DNA of 13,806 nucleotides, taken from NCBI GenBank assembly GCA_009885275.1, contig VFKY01000296.1, forward strand, positions 1 through 13,806, read 5' to 3'. The translations under genes were made by a program, and so were the position numbers. Below are positions 1-6,697 of the stretch, piece by piece. This stretch comes from Verrucomicrobiota bacterium. Its GTDB lineage: Bacteria > Verrucomicrobiota > Verrucomicrobiia > Verrucomicrobiales > Verrucomicrobiaceae. The notes beneath the pieces were generated by a model. It saw only the letters and a program-made list of their open reading frames with translations. It did no database searches and was not told the DNA's origin. Numbering within the stretch: position 1 is the first letter of the stretch; every line of letters starts with the position of its first letter.

Positions 1-498
1 GAAGGTGCTGGAATGCAGGCGGTCGCCGTGGGGTATCCGCAGGGAATGCATGTTGCCTTCGATGCGCTAGAAGTGCGTTGGGCGATGGTTTGGAAGGGGC
101 GATTTCTTGATGCCATGACGACCTGGGAAGAGAGGGCGATGACCCCAATCAAGCCCCTTGGCGAGAAGGTGACATCTCTGCGCATGTCCATGCCATTAGT
201 AAAATTAAAGAGTAGCAATGACAATTGGCCATCGGTGTGTGGTGTTGAAGCTGGCTATCGACTTAAGGGTTATCGTTTAAGTAAAGATGGAATTCCTACT
301 TTCAACTATGAGGTCGGAGGCTTGCAGGTAGAGGATTTCATATTGCCAAGCATGGATGGAAAAACTCTGCGACACATCGTAAAGATTAAAGGAGCAGGAG
401 AAGGATGGTATTTTATGGGGCTTTCCAAGAATGCCTTACCTCAGTCGGTGATATGGAAAGACGGAATCGCGATCTTTGAAGAAGCATTGGATTTTTAA
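1..498 (+). CDS. C-terminal part of a PVC-type cytochrome/heme-binding oxidoreductase (partial at left edge)
   Basis: The reading frame is open at the window edge, so only the last 165 residues are visible. The segment with 'YPQGMHVAFDALEVRWAMVW' followed by 'GRFLDAMTTWEERA' resembles, from memory, a region found near cytochrome c modules in large exported proteins of Verrucomicrobiota and Planctomycetota (DUF6797-like). Those proteins usually combine a sorbosone/glucose-dehydrogenase-like propeller, a heme domain and a lectin or hydrolase module. No CxxCH heme motif is visible in this fragment; it would lie upstream if present. The gene ends 4 nt before the ATG of the next propeller gene, so the two are probably one transcription unit. 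Assignment to the general family is fairly safe. Substrate and redox function are unknown. Confidence 0.7.
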   Translation, partial: EGAGMQAVAVGYPQGMHVAFDALEVRWAMVWKGRFLDAMTTWEERAMTPIKPLGEKVTSLRMSMPLVKLKSSNDNWPSVCGVEAGYRLKGYRLSKDGIPTFNYEVGGLQVEDFILPSMDGKTLRHIVKIKGAGEGWYFMGLSKNALPQSVIWKDGIAIFEEALDF

Positions 499-502
499 CA
501 GC

Positions 503-1990
503 ATGACTATGAATACAATCACATCATGGGGAGTATTTTTCTTTGCCGCTTTCGCGGTCTTTGGATCCGATTCCTACACGGTAACGCCCTATAATATTCC
601 TGAGGGAATCAAGCTGGAAGCCAGCGGCATGGCGGTGATGCCGGATGGAAAGCTGGCTGTTTCGGCAAGGAAAGGGGAAGTATGGTTACTCGACCATCCA
701 GAGGCAGATCCCGCAAATGCGGAAGCCGTGGGGTATCGCCGCTTTGCCTCAGGACTTCATGAACCACTGGGGATATCATACCATGACGGTGCTCTATATA
801 CGATGCAGAGAACGGAGCTAACTCGTCTTCAAGATACTGACGGAGATAGTGTTGCAGATGCCTATGAGACGGTGGCCAAAGGCTGGGGCGTGAGTGGTAA
901 TTACCATGAGTATGCCTATGGACCTGTGATGGATCGTAATGGAAACCAGTGGATCACCTTGAACTCTTCTATGGGTACACCAGTAAAAATGGCGGGGCAT
1001 AGAGTCACAGAAAAACTCTGGCGGGGTTGGGCGATGACGGTGACACCTTCCGGTAAGTTGGAGCCCATGTGTGCGGGATTAAGATCGCCATGCGGCATTG
1101 GCGCGAATGCCGAGGGCGATGTTTTCTGCACGGATCAACAGGGTAACTGGTGGGGCACCAATCCTCTGTTACATCTACGTAAGGGAGTGTTTTTTGGTCA
1201 TGCAGACTCTATGCCAGACACCAAGCGTCCAGAGTCTCCCGTGAAGGATCCAGGAACCCTACCTCAGGAGATCACCGTGGTGGAAGCATCTAAGAAAGTT
1301 GAGGGCTTCGCCTTGCCTGCAGTCTGGTTCCCCTATGTCAAAGCTGGACAGAGTCCGACGGGCTTCGCTTGTGATCTTTCAAAAGGAAAGTTCGGTCCGT
1401 TTAAGGATCAATTGTTTGTCGGTGAATTTGTTCTTTCGGGAGTGAATCGTGTTTTTTTGGAGAAGGTGAATGGGGAGTATCAAGGGGCGGTTTTTAAATT
1501 TTTAGACGGATTGCAGGGAGCGGCATTGAGTCTTGCCTTTCTTCCGGACGGCTCGCTCTTAGTGGGGGAATCCAATCGTGGCTGGAATTCTCAAGGCACG
1601 CGTTCTTTTGGATTGGAGCGTATTCGCTGGAATGGGAAAATGCCCTTCGAGATCGAAAAAATGGAGGCTAAATCAGATGGGTTTCTACTGACCTTTACGC
1701 AACCTGTGGATGAAGTAATGGCCGCGAACGTTTCGAATTATAAAATGTCGAGCTACACTTATTTGTATCATCAAAAATACGGCGGTGATGAAATTGATGC
1801 CAAGACTGTTCAAATAACGAAGGTGACAGTTGAAGGTCAGGGCAAAAAAGTGCGACTAATCTGCGGCAATCTTCGAGAGGGTTATGTCCATGAACTGCAT
1901 GTGGAATCAATAAAATCGGCATCAGGCAAATTTTTGGAACACGGACAGGCCTATTACACCCTGAATCATTTACCCCTTCAAAATGAATAA
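503..1990 (+). CDS. Exported sorbosone-dehydrogenase-like beta-propeller protein
   Basis: This is a 495-residue protein. I chose the ATG at 503, just after the upstream stop, because a hydrophobic signal-like stretch follows (roughly residues 9-20, 'WGVFFFAAFAVF'). The frame extends to a TTG at 476, which would place charged residues inside the neighbouring gene and is less likely. The body shows propeller-blade patterns: 'GMAVMPDGKLAVSARKGEVW' near residues 42-61, 'GISYHDGALY' near 90-99, an aspartate-rich calcium-loop-like stretch 'DTDGDSVADAYE' at 111-122, and 'LAFLPDGSLLVGE' further on. This fits the PQQ/sorbosone-dehydrogenase-like propellers abundant in PVC bacteria. From about residue 380 a beta-rich C-terminal domain begins ('DGFLLTFTQPVDE'), like a Big/fibronectin-type domain. 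No CxxCH is present, so heme would come from a partner, possibly the protein upstream. Periplasmic sugar or alcohol oxidation is an inference. Confidence 0.8.
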   Translation: MTMNTITSWGVFFFAAFAVFGSDSYTVTPYNIPEGIKLEASGMAVMPDGKLAVSARKGEVWLLDHPEADPANAEAVGYRRFASGLHEPLGISYHDGALYTMQRTELTRLQDTDGDSVADAYETVAKGWGVSGNYHEYAYGPVMDRNGNQWITLNSSMGTPVKMAGHRVTEKLWRGWAMTVTPSGKLEPMCAGLRSPCGIGANAEGDVFCTDQQGNWWGTNPLLHLRKGVFFGHADSMPDTKRPESPVKDPGTLPQEITVVEASKKVEGFALPAVWFPYVKAGQSPTGFACDLSKGKFGPFKDQLFVGEFVLSGVNRVFLEKVNGEYQGAVFKFLDGLQGAALSLAFLPDGSLLVGESNRGWNSQGTRSFGLERIRWNGKMPFEIEKMEAKSDGFLLTFTQPVDEVMAANVSNYKMSSYTYLYHQKYGGDEIDAKTVQITKVTVEGQGKKVRLICGNLREGYVHELHVESIKSASGKFLEHGQAYYTLNHLPLQNE

Positions 1991-2106
1991 ACTCAAAGAA
2001 CCTTTATGAGAGTAGGGTTAAGTTGGAGCGCGAAGAAATTTTTAAAATATTTACATATCTTTTGAACGTTTCATCCAGAGTTGACTCTAAATTTCCACAG
2101 TGCTTT

Positions 2107-2172
2107 GCGAGTGATCGCTCACTGCAGTCTTAAAAAGATTGGTTGTTGTAAAAATTAGCCCGCGAAAGCGGG
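2107..2172 (+). other. Non-coding stretch with two small GNRA-type hairpins
   Basis: The 200 nt between the stop of the propeller gene and the terminator at 2195 contain no supported ORF. They hold two short perfect hairpins closed by GNRA tetraloops: GCGA-GTGA-TCGC at 2107-2118 and CCCGC-GAAA-GCGGG at 2159-2172. A weak promoter-like pair (TTGAAC at 2062, TCTAAA near 2086, 18-nt spacer) lies upstream. This could be a long structured 3' UTR or a small RNA ending at the terminator. It matches no RNA family I recognise. Confidence 0.3.
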
Positions 2173-2194
2173 AAGTGTGTTGAGGTTGATGCTA

Positions 2195-2232
2195 GGGCTG
2201 GGTGGATGGGAGTCCACCCAGCCCGCTTTTTT
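2195..2232 (+). terminator. Strong intrinsic terminator, plus strand
   Basis: A perfect 12-bp GC-rich stem (arms 2195-2206 and 2213-2224) encloses a 6-nt loop and is followed after GC by six T residues (2227-2232). It lies about 200 nt after the plus-strand stop and 6 nt from the end of the convergent ispE gene. On the minus strand it lacks a T-tract after the stem, so it mainly serves plus-strand transcripts. Confidence 0.88.
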
Positions 2233-2237
2233 GTTCG

Positions 2238-3086
2238 TTACATCGATTGGGCAACTTTTATCCATGTTGATTCACCGCAAAACCCTCTCGCTTTATCAGC
2301 CAGTTTGTGAGAGTCGGCTTCACTTTTGGTGATTGCAAACATGGTTGAACCAGACCCAGACATGAGTGCGGCAATGGTTTCGCCTTGATCCAGTAACCAT
2401 TTTTTAAGGGCTGGAAGCATGATCCATTTCTCAAATACAGGGCGTTCCAGATCGTTGACCATGTCACCCCAAGGCATTGATTGGGCATGGTAGGGTACAC
2501 CATTCAGAATTTTTGATTCTGACCACTGTTGATAGGCCCAAGGGGTGGAGATGCCGAATGGGGGTTTGATGAGAACTAAGTGCAACGGATGATGAAAATG
2601 GGGCACGGGGGTTATTTTTTCCCCTCTACCGGTGGCGTCGCAGACACCTTGGTGAAGAAAAAAGGGCACATCAGATCCCAGTTGCGCGGCAAGTTCGCTT
2701 AATTGAGTGAGAGACAAAGGTGCTCCACAGAGCTGATTGAGTCCCAGAAGAACCGATGCGGCATTGCTACTTCCGCCGCCAAGCCCTGCACCGTGGGGAA
2801 TGCGCTTTTCAAGGTGGATCTGCCAGGGTTTGTTGATGCCGGTCAGCTTCTCGAACGCCATCAAAGCCTTCATGGCGAGGTTAGAACCATCGGTGGGAAG
2901 GGTTGAATCAGAGCATGTTAGAGACGGCAGATCACTGGTTCCAAGGCTTAGAAGCACATCGTCGGAGACATTGATTGGGCAGATTCGAGTCGCTACTTCG
3001 TGAAATCCATCCGGGCGTTTAGCTATAATACGGAGCCATAGATTGATCTTGGCGGGAGAAGTAAGATTTAGCGAAGTAACGCTCAT
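2238..3086 (-). CDS. ispE: 4-diphosphocytidyl-2-C-methyl-D-erythritol kinase
   Basis: IspE is the GHMP-family kinase that phosphorylates the 2-hydroxyl of CDP-methylerythritol with ATP, in the non-mevalonate (MEP) isoprenoid pathway of the cytosol. The 282-residue length is typical. The N-terminal 'SPAKINLWLRI' (residues 10-20) carries the conserved Lys13. The glycine-rich ATP loop 'GAGLGGGSSNAA' is at 99-110. 'GSDVPFFL' at 137-144 carries the presumed catalytic Asp139. The third GHMP motif 'GSGSTMFA' is at 244-251. All expected motifs are intact. The start is an ATG that places Lys13 about where E. coli IspE has Lys10. The gene stands alone on the minus strand, divergent from the metallopeptidase at 3303. 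Its presence shows that this organism uses the MEP pathway. Confidence 0.97.
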   Translation of the reverse strand: MSVTSLNLTSPAKINLWLRIIAKRPDGFHEVATRICPINVSDDVLLSLGTSDLPSLTCSDSTLPTDGSNLAMKALMAFEKLTGINKPWQIHLEKRIPHGAGLGGGSSNAASVLLGLNQLCGAPLSLTQLSELAAQLGSDVPFFLHQGVCDATGRGEKITPVPHFHHPLHLVLIKPPFGISTPWAYQQWSESKILNGVPYHAQSMPWGDMVNDLERPVFEKWIMLPALKKWLLDQGETIAALMSGSGSTMFAITKSEADSHKLADKARGFCGESTWIKVAQSM

Positions 3087-3302
3087 GGTGTTGCTGGATT
3101 ACTTCGCAAGACTTGTTCGGTCAAGCCCTACGCCACTGTCGTTTCTATTAAAATGCTTCGGCGATATGCCAAAGTGCTTGTCAAGCTATTGCTAATTCTA
3201 GTAGCCTTAGCAAAAAATAAGGCATTTCCCCATGGAGTTAAGGTAAATGGTAGTTTTGAGGTGGGTAATGCAATAATAAGATACATCACTGATTAAATTA
3301 TC

Positions 3303-4985
3303 ATGAAGAACAACAAGCGCGTCACTGCCAAGAAATCTCCAGCAAAAAAAGCTCCGCCGGTAAAAGCAAAACCAGCTCCTGCAAAGAAGCCTGCTGCACC
3401 CAAAAAAGCCGCCCCACCCGCTAAGAAACCTGCTGTGGCAGCAAAAAAACCTATCGTTCCCACCAAGAAAGTCGCGCCAGCAGCTAAGAAGCCTCCTGTT
3501 GTGGTCAAGAAAGTTGCGCCACCCGTCAAGATTGAGGCCGCCCCTGTAAAGAAATCAGCGGTAAAGGCTTCTGGTGGTAAGGGAGTGCCTATAACGGTAT
3601 GGGAAAATGATCCAGAGTCAGGGTTGAAATTGGCGAAAAGTTCAGCTCCTACTTTAGCGCTTGGGCCTCTGCCATTGCAAATTCTTGGAACAGCTCCGAA
3701 GGCTGCACTCTATAACCCCGGCACCCCGAATTTTCGTTACTGGAACGCAGCTGATGCGTTACGTCGCGCTCGCGATATTTGGAAACCACATTTGCCAGAG
3801 GGGATTCAGTGGCAAAGCGGCAATGCGCTTGATGTGCAAATTGATGGTGGTGAAGACTTAAACGCCTATTACGACCGCAAGACATTGTCCTTCCTTCACG
3901 GCACAGTTAAGGGCAAGACGCTGCATACGGCAGATAGTCCAAACATTATAGCGCATGAGTTGGGTCATGCGGTTTTGGATGTTTTGAGACCGGATTTGTG
4001 GGATGCCGCTCTGGATGAAGTCGCTGCTTTTCATGAGTCTTTTGGAGATATCACGGCCATTCTCACTGCTTTGCAGCAGGAGAGTGTTTGTGAGGTTGTT
4101 CTCAAAGAGACTGGCGGAATGCTTTATCAAAACTCTGCTCTTTCGCGTATTGCGGAGCAGTTCGGCAAAGCGGTTCATTCGTTGAATCCAAATTCTGCGC
4201 CAGCTGATTGTTTGCGCAATGCGGTGAACTCGTTTTTTTACCGTGAACCGATGCACTTGCCACCCATGGCTCCGCATTCGTCGCTGTCATCAGAACCACA
4301 CTCTTATTCGCGCTTATTCACCGCTGGATTCTTTGAAGGTGTATCTGGCATGTTGAAAATACAGTCCAACAAACCCAAAGTAGAAGATCTCATGCAAGTG
4401 GGGCGTGACGCGACGGCGATTCTTTGCAAAGCTGTGCGCTCTGCTGCGTTGAGCGCCGCATTTTACAGTGAAGTGGCGGCTCAAGTGATTTGGGCTGATG
4501 GCGCACTTTTTGAAGGAAAATACGATGGTGCATTGCGAAGTGCCTTTGTCCGTCGTGGTATCTTGAGTCTCGAAGCTGTTCGTAGTTTACGCGCTGAAGC
4601 CTCCCGTATCGTCAACGCAGGTAAACCCAATGCCGGTGGTGATGAGATGCCACGTGGCCGAGACATGATGATGCGTGCCAGTGCTTATGGACTTGGGGAA
4701 GGCGCGCTCGTTGTGCGCACGGCTTCGTTCTCACGTCGTGGCATGATTGCTTCTGCTGCTCTTGATGCTGGATCTACGCCGGTACCGGGAGTGGAGCAGG
4801 CTACGCAGTCCTTCCTTGAAACGCTATTCCGTCGTGGTCGTGTGGATTTCAGTCAGTGCAAGCCTGGTCTGAGCAGCGTCCCGCATAGTCACATCAAACG
4901 AAAAACCCACTATTTAGTGGAGCAAAATGGCCAGTTCCATTTGCATCGCCGTTGCTTTGATGATGGCTATGAGGATGGGATGTAA
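3303..4985 (+). CDS. Gluzincin-like zinc metallopeptidase with histone-H1-like Lys/Ala/Pro N-terminal tail
   Basis: This is a 560-residue protein. Residues 1 to about 88 are a low-complexity basic tail built from AKKP/PAKKA/PVVVKK-type repeats, like the tails of bacterial histone H1-like proteins. A globular part follows. 'IIAHELGHAVLDVL' contains the zinc-binding HExxH (His218, Glu219, His222). 'AFHESFGDI' supplies a Glu245 and Asp249 pair at ExxxD spacing, 27 residues after the first His. This is the thermolysin/M4-M36 (gluzincin) arrangement, where that Glu is the third zinc ligand. 'HSYSRLFTAGFFEG' near residue 332 sits where M4 enzymes carry the transition-state His. The overall sequence is otherwise unlike secreted thermolysins: there is no signal peptide and no propeptide I recognise. 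A cytoplasmic, possibly nucleic-acid-associated, peptidase is an inference. No clear Shine-Dalgarno precedes the ATG. The fold call is moderately sure; the function is unknown. Confidence 0.8.
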   Translation: MKNNKRVTAKKSPAKKAPPVKAKPAPAKKPAAPKKAAPPAKKPAVAAKKPIVPTKKVAPAAKKPPVVVKKVAPPVKIEAAPVKKSAVKASGGKGVPITVWENDPESGLKLAKSSAPTLALGPLPLQILGTAPKAALYNPGTPNFRYWNAADALRRARDIWKPHLPEGIQWQSGNALDVQIDGGEDLNAYYDRKTLSFLHGTVKGKTLHTADSPNIIAHELGHAVLDVLRPDLWDAALDEVAAFHESFGDITAILTALQQESVCEVVLKETGGMLYQNSALSRIAEQFGKAVHSLNPNSAPADCLRNAVNSFFYREPMHLPPMAPHSSLSSEPHSYSRLFTAGFFEGVSGMLKIQSNKPKVEDLMQVGRDATAILCKAVRSAALSAAFYSEVAAQVIWADGALFEGKYDGALRSAFVRRGILSLEAVRSLRAEASRIVNAGKPNAGGDEMPRGRDMMMRASAYGLGEGALVVRTASFSRRGMIASAALDAGSTPVPGVEQATQSFLETLFRRGRVDFSQCKPGLSSVPHSHIKRKTHYLVEQNGQFHLHRRCFDDGYEDGM

Positions 4986-5037
4986 TTCTTAATGAGCGTT
5001 GAAGGCGGCACTTTTTTGGCATGGGATTTTGTTGACT

Positions 5038-5061
5038 AAATGGGCGTAAATGCGCCCATTT
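5038..5061. terminator. Symmetric hairpin between convergent genes (probable bidirectional terminator)
   Basis: Nine-bp arms (AAATGGGCG at 5038-5046, CGCCCATTT at 5053-5061) with a 6-nt loop lie midway between the stop of the metallopeptidase (4985) and the stop of the convergent yfiH-like gene (5074). The A/T ends of the stem give short U-tracts in both directions. Position and symmetry support a shared terminator. The short U-tracts make it weaker than the others in this window. Confidence 0.6.
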
Positions 5062-5073
5062 CTCAGGAATGAA

Positions 5074-5736
5074 TCAATAGCTGCGTCCCAGAAGCGCAAG
5101 CATGCGTCCAGTTTTACCTTTCTCCAATCGGTAGCTGTAGAACCGTGAAAGATCACTTGAAGTGCAAACCCCATCATCGTGAATATTGTCATTTTCAACC
5201 CCAGCAAAATTAGCCTGCTCGCGAATCTTTGTAGCAAAATCCGATTCATAGGCAGGTGGGCGAATGCAAGGCGACAATTGCACGATGAGATTTTCAGGTT
5301 CTGTGCCGAATTGATCTTGCATGGTTTGAATCGCCACTCCCATAATATTTTGATCGGTGCCCTTTTTTCCAGAATGTAATAAACCAAAGGCTTTGGTCTT
5401 ACGATCGACCAAATAAATGGCACAGCAATCGGCCACATAAATTCCCAGCATAATATTTTCATGTCCGCAGACTAGGCCATCAGCATGTGAAAAGGGGATA
5501 CGACTGGGGGCATCAACCACGGCGACGACATTGCCATGAACTTGTTCAGCTGTTGCTAGGTTCGCAGGTGAGAACTCTAGCTCTTGAACAACTTCATTGT
5601 GCCAAGCGGTCAATCGCCGCAACGCTTCTTCTCGATCAACCTGTACGTCAATATCGGGGTGCCTTAGGGTAAAAGCATGAACGAACTTAGACTCCTGTTT
5701 GAGGCTGTTAAAACTGGTCCAGAGCTGTGATTTCAT
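5074..5736 (-). CDS. YfiH/LACC1-family purine nucleoside phosphorylase (multicopper-oxidase-like domain)
   Basis: This is a 220-residue protein of the YfiH/YlmD/LACC1 family. Members were once called polyphenol oxidases and are now known as zinc-dependent enzymes cleaving adenosine, inosine and related nucleosides by phosphorolysis or deamination. The three metal-ligand segments are recognisable: 'ATAEQVHGN' (His67), 'YVADCCAIYLVD' (Cys104 or Cys105) and 'LLHSGKKGT' (His121). 'SPCIRPPAYE' matches the family's GPCIGPCCYEV-like region, and 'YRLEKGKTGRMLALLG' matches the usual C-terminal strand. The third motif differs from the common HAGWRG form: Trp-Arg is replaced by Lys-Lys. The protein is slightly shorter than the usual 240-260 residues. 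Upstream lies the terminator of the MarR gene, so it must use its own promoter within roughly 60 nt or rely on readthrough. Family assignment is good; exact substrate preference is unknown. Confidence 0.85.
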   Translation of the reverse strand: MKSQLWTSFNSLKQESKFVHAFTLRHPDIDVQVDREEALRRLTAWHNEVVQELEFSPANLATAEQVHGNVVAVVDAPSRIPFSHADGLVCGHENIMLGIYVADCCAIYLVDRKTKAFGLLHSGKKGTDQNIMGVAIQTMQDQFGTEPENLIVQLSPCIRPPAYESDFATKIREQANFAGVENDNIHDDGVCTSSDLSRFYSYRLEKGKTGRMLALLGRSY

Positions 5737-5790
5737 GGAATTTCATGATGACACAGAGCTTGATGAGCTGGCGAGCAACAAATTCGTAAT

Positions 5791-5818
5791 AAAAAAGGCG
5801 GGACCGAAGTCCCGCCTT
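5791..5818 (-). terminator. Intrinsic terminator of the marR-like gene, with UUCG tetraloop
   Basis: Read on the minus strand, a perfect 10-bp GC-rich stem (arms 5809-5818 and 5795-5804) is capped by a TTCG tetraloop and runs into a T-tract with further T residues (to about 5788). It lies 28 nt after the stop of the MarR-family gene and before the start of the yfiH-like gene, so it separates the two units. Confidence 0.9.
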
Positions 5819-5846
5819 AACAACACCAGTAAGGAAAATTTACCGA

Positions 5847-6302
5847 CTAGACCGCTTCCGCCACTTCTGGCCCGCGATAGTTAGACACAAAAGTATCCAC
5901 ATTATAGTTGCTGGACTCATTCATCGCCTCAGCTACTCGGTCTTGAAGAGCTCCACGGAGCTTGCCCACAAGTTCTAGTCCTTTGTTGGTAATGCTTACC
6001 ATTACCTTGCGGCGATCTTCAGCAGCGTGCATGCGTTCGACGTAGCCAAGCTTTTCAAGTCTATCTACGAGACCTGTTGCGGCGGCGGTAGAGTGTCCCA
6101 TTTTGCGGGATATATCCGTCATCGTGAGCTCTTTAGCGTTGCTCAAATAACTCATAAGATAAAACTGAGCGAAGGAAATATTCCCACGGCTCAAGTCTTT
6201 GGACAAGTTAAGGAGAAACTCCCTTTGGCTGAAAAGAATGAAATCCGCGACTTTGCCGGGATCATTCATAGTTTCTGGATTATTAACGGTTGCGGTAGCC
6301 AT
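5847..6302 (-). CDS. MarR-family transcriptional regulator
   Basis: This is a 151-residue winged helix-turn-helix protein of typical MarR length. The first helices (residues 15-35) would form the dimer interface. 'LTMTDISRKMGHSTAAATGLVDRLEKLGYV' at about 59-88 covers the HTH, with the recognition helix near 71-83. 'AEDRRKVMVSIT' at 94-105 is the wing, with the signature Asp-Arg-Arg. MarR proteins bind palindromic operators as dimers and are usually released by small ligands or oxidants. No ligand is evident, and the chain has no cysteine that I noted. The gene is single, ends at its own terminator and is divergent from purM with a long AT-rich spacer. A promoter with an overlapping palindrome (6353-6384) suggests autorepression. 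Whether it also controls purM is unknown. Confidence 0.93.
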   Translation of the reverse strand: MATATVNNPETMNDPGKVADFILFSQREFLLNLSKDLSRGNISFAQFYLMSYLSNAKELTMTDISRKMGHSTAAATGLVDRLEKLGYVERMHAAEDRRKVMVSITNKGLELVGKLRGALQDRVAEAMNESSNYNVDTFVSNYRGPEVAEAV

Positions 6303-6352
6303 GTGTGTTTGGATTGATGGTTGGCAGATGCTGAAAGTTTCAATAAGTTAAA

Positions 6353-6384
6353 TCATGATATATGAGAATTACTAATATATTCAA
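6353..6384 (-). promoter_or_regulatory. Candidate marR promoter with overlapping palindromic operator
   Basis: On the minus strand, TTGAAT (6379-6384) and TATCAT (6355-6360, one mismatch to TATAAT) are separated by 18 nt, about 50 nt upstream of the MarR start. A short palindrome, TCAT-GATAT-ATGA (6353-6365), covers the -10 box. This is where an autorepressor would bind. The arms are only 4 bp in AT-rich DNA, so chance occurrence is possible. Confidence 0.4.
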
Positions 6385-6489
6385 GATTTTTTTGTAAAAA
6401 CCATACTTTTTAACAAGTGTTGGGAGTTAAAAATCAATTCATTTAATATTTAATGGGCTTAAATATCAAGCCAAAACCATTTTTAATTT

Positions 6490-6537
6490 AAAATAACTTG
6501 TTCCACCTGAGTTATTTTTAGAAAAAACTCATTTTTT
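6490..6537 (+). promoter_or_regulatory. purM leader: overlapping, mutually exclusive hairpins followed by a T-tract
   Basis: Two stems compete for the same segment. Stem A pairs AAAATAACT (6490-6498) with AGTTATTTT (6510-6518). Stem B pairs 6509-6518 (GAGTT, one bulged A, then TTTT) with AAAAAACTC (6522-6530), leaves a 3-nt loop, and is followed by six T residues at 6532-6537. Stem B with the T-tract resembles a weak intrinsic terminator, and stem A would prevent it. An attenuator is an inference; the stems are AT-rich. The rest of the 395-nt gap (6303-6697) is AT-rich promoter-type DNA with no other gene or known riboswitch that I can see. Confidence 0.35.
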
Positions 6538-6611
6538 GGAGGGGAAGATCGATGTCCATGGCTGCCCTGTTTTCATCCAAGAGAACTGAATTTGTCTTAT
6601 GGTGTTTTTGA
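6538..6611 (+). CDS. Possible 19-residue leader ORF with strong ribosome binding site
   Basis: GGAGGGG (6538-6544) lies 7 nt before ATG at 6552, giving ideal spacing. This is one of only two strong Shine-Dalgarno sequences noted in the window. The ORF runs 6552-6611 and encodes MSMAALFSSKRTEFVLWCF. Its stop (TGA 6609-6611) overlaps the ATG at 6599 that opens the longest purM frame, so translational coupling is possible. It may be a leader peptide tied to the hairpins just upstream, or a relic. No homologue is known to me. Coordinates include the ribosome binding site. Confidence 0.35.
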
Positions 6612-6697
6612 TTCCTTTGCACGCCACACTTGCACTTACGGCTGCTTGCTCCATTTTCGCGATGTTCCACATTTGTCGCATCATCTTTTATATCTCC

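Noticed and set aside
476..502. Upstream TTG start for the propeller gene
   Set aside because: It would overlap the preceding gene by 23 nt and put charged residues before the signal peptide; the ATG at 503 fits better.
3087..3302. Promoters for the divergent ispE and metallopeptidase genes
   Set aside because: A TTGACA on the minus strand (3179-3184) and TTGAGG on the plus strand (3256-3261) exist, but neither has a convincing -10 at proper spacing, so I did not annotate them.
3293..3529. Minus-strand hydrophobic frame of 78 codons rich in Gly, Ala and Phe
   Set aside because: It is the antisense reading of the Lys/Ala/Pro repeats of the metallopeptidase tail; low complexity explains the open frame.
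4989..5462. Minus-strand frame of 157 codons
   Set aside because: It overlaps the yfiH-like gene on the same strand in another frame, and the YfiH frame carries all family motifs.
6303..6697. Known purine-related riboswitch upstream of purM
   Set aside because: I looked for purine, ZTP and PRPP aptamer core sequences and saw none; only AT-rich competing hairpins are present.
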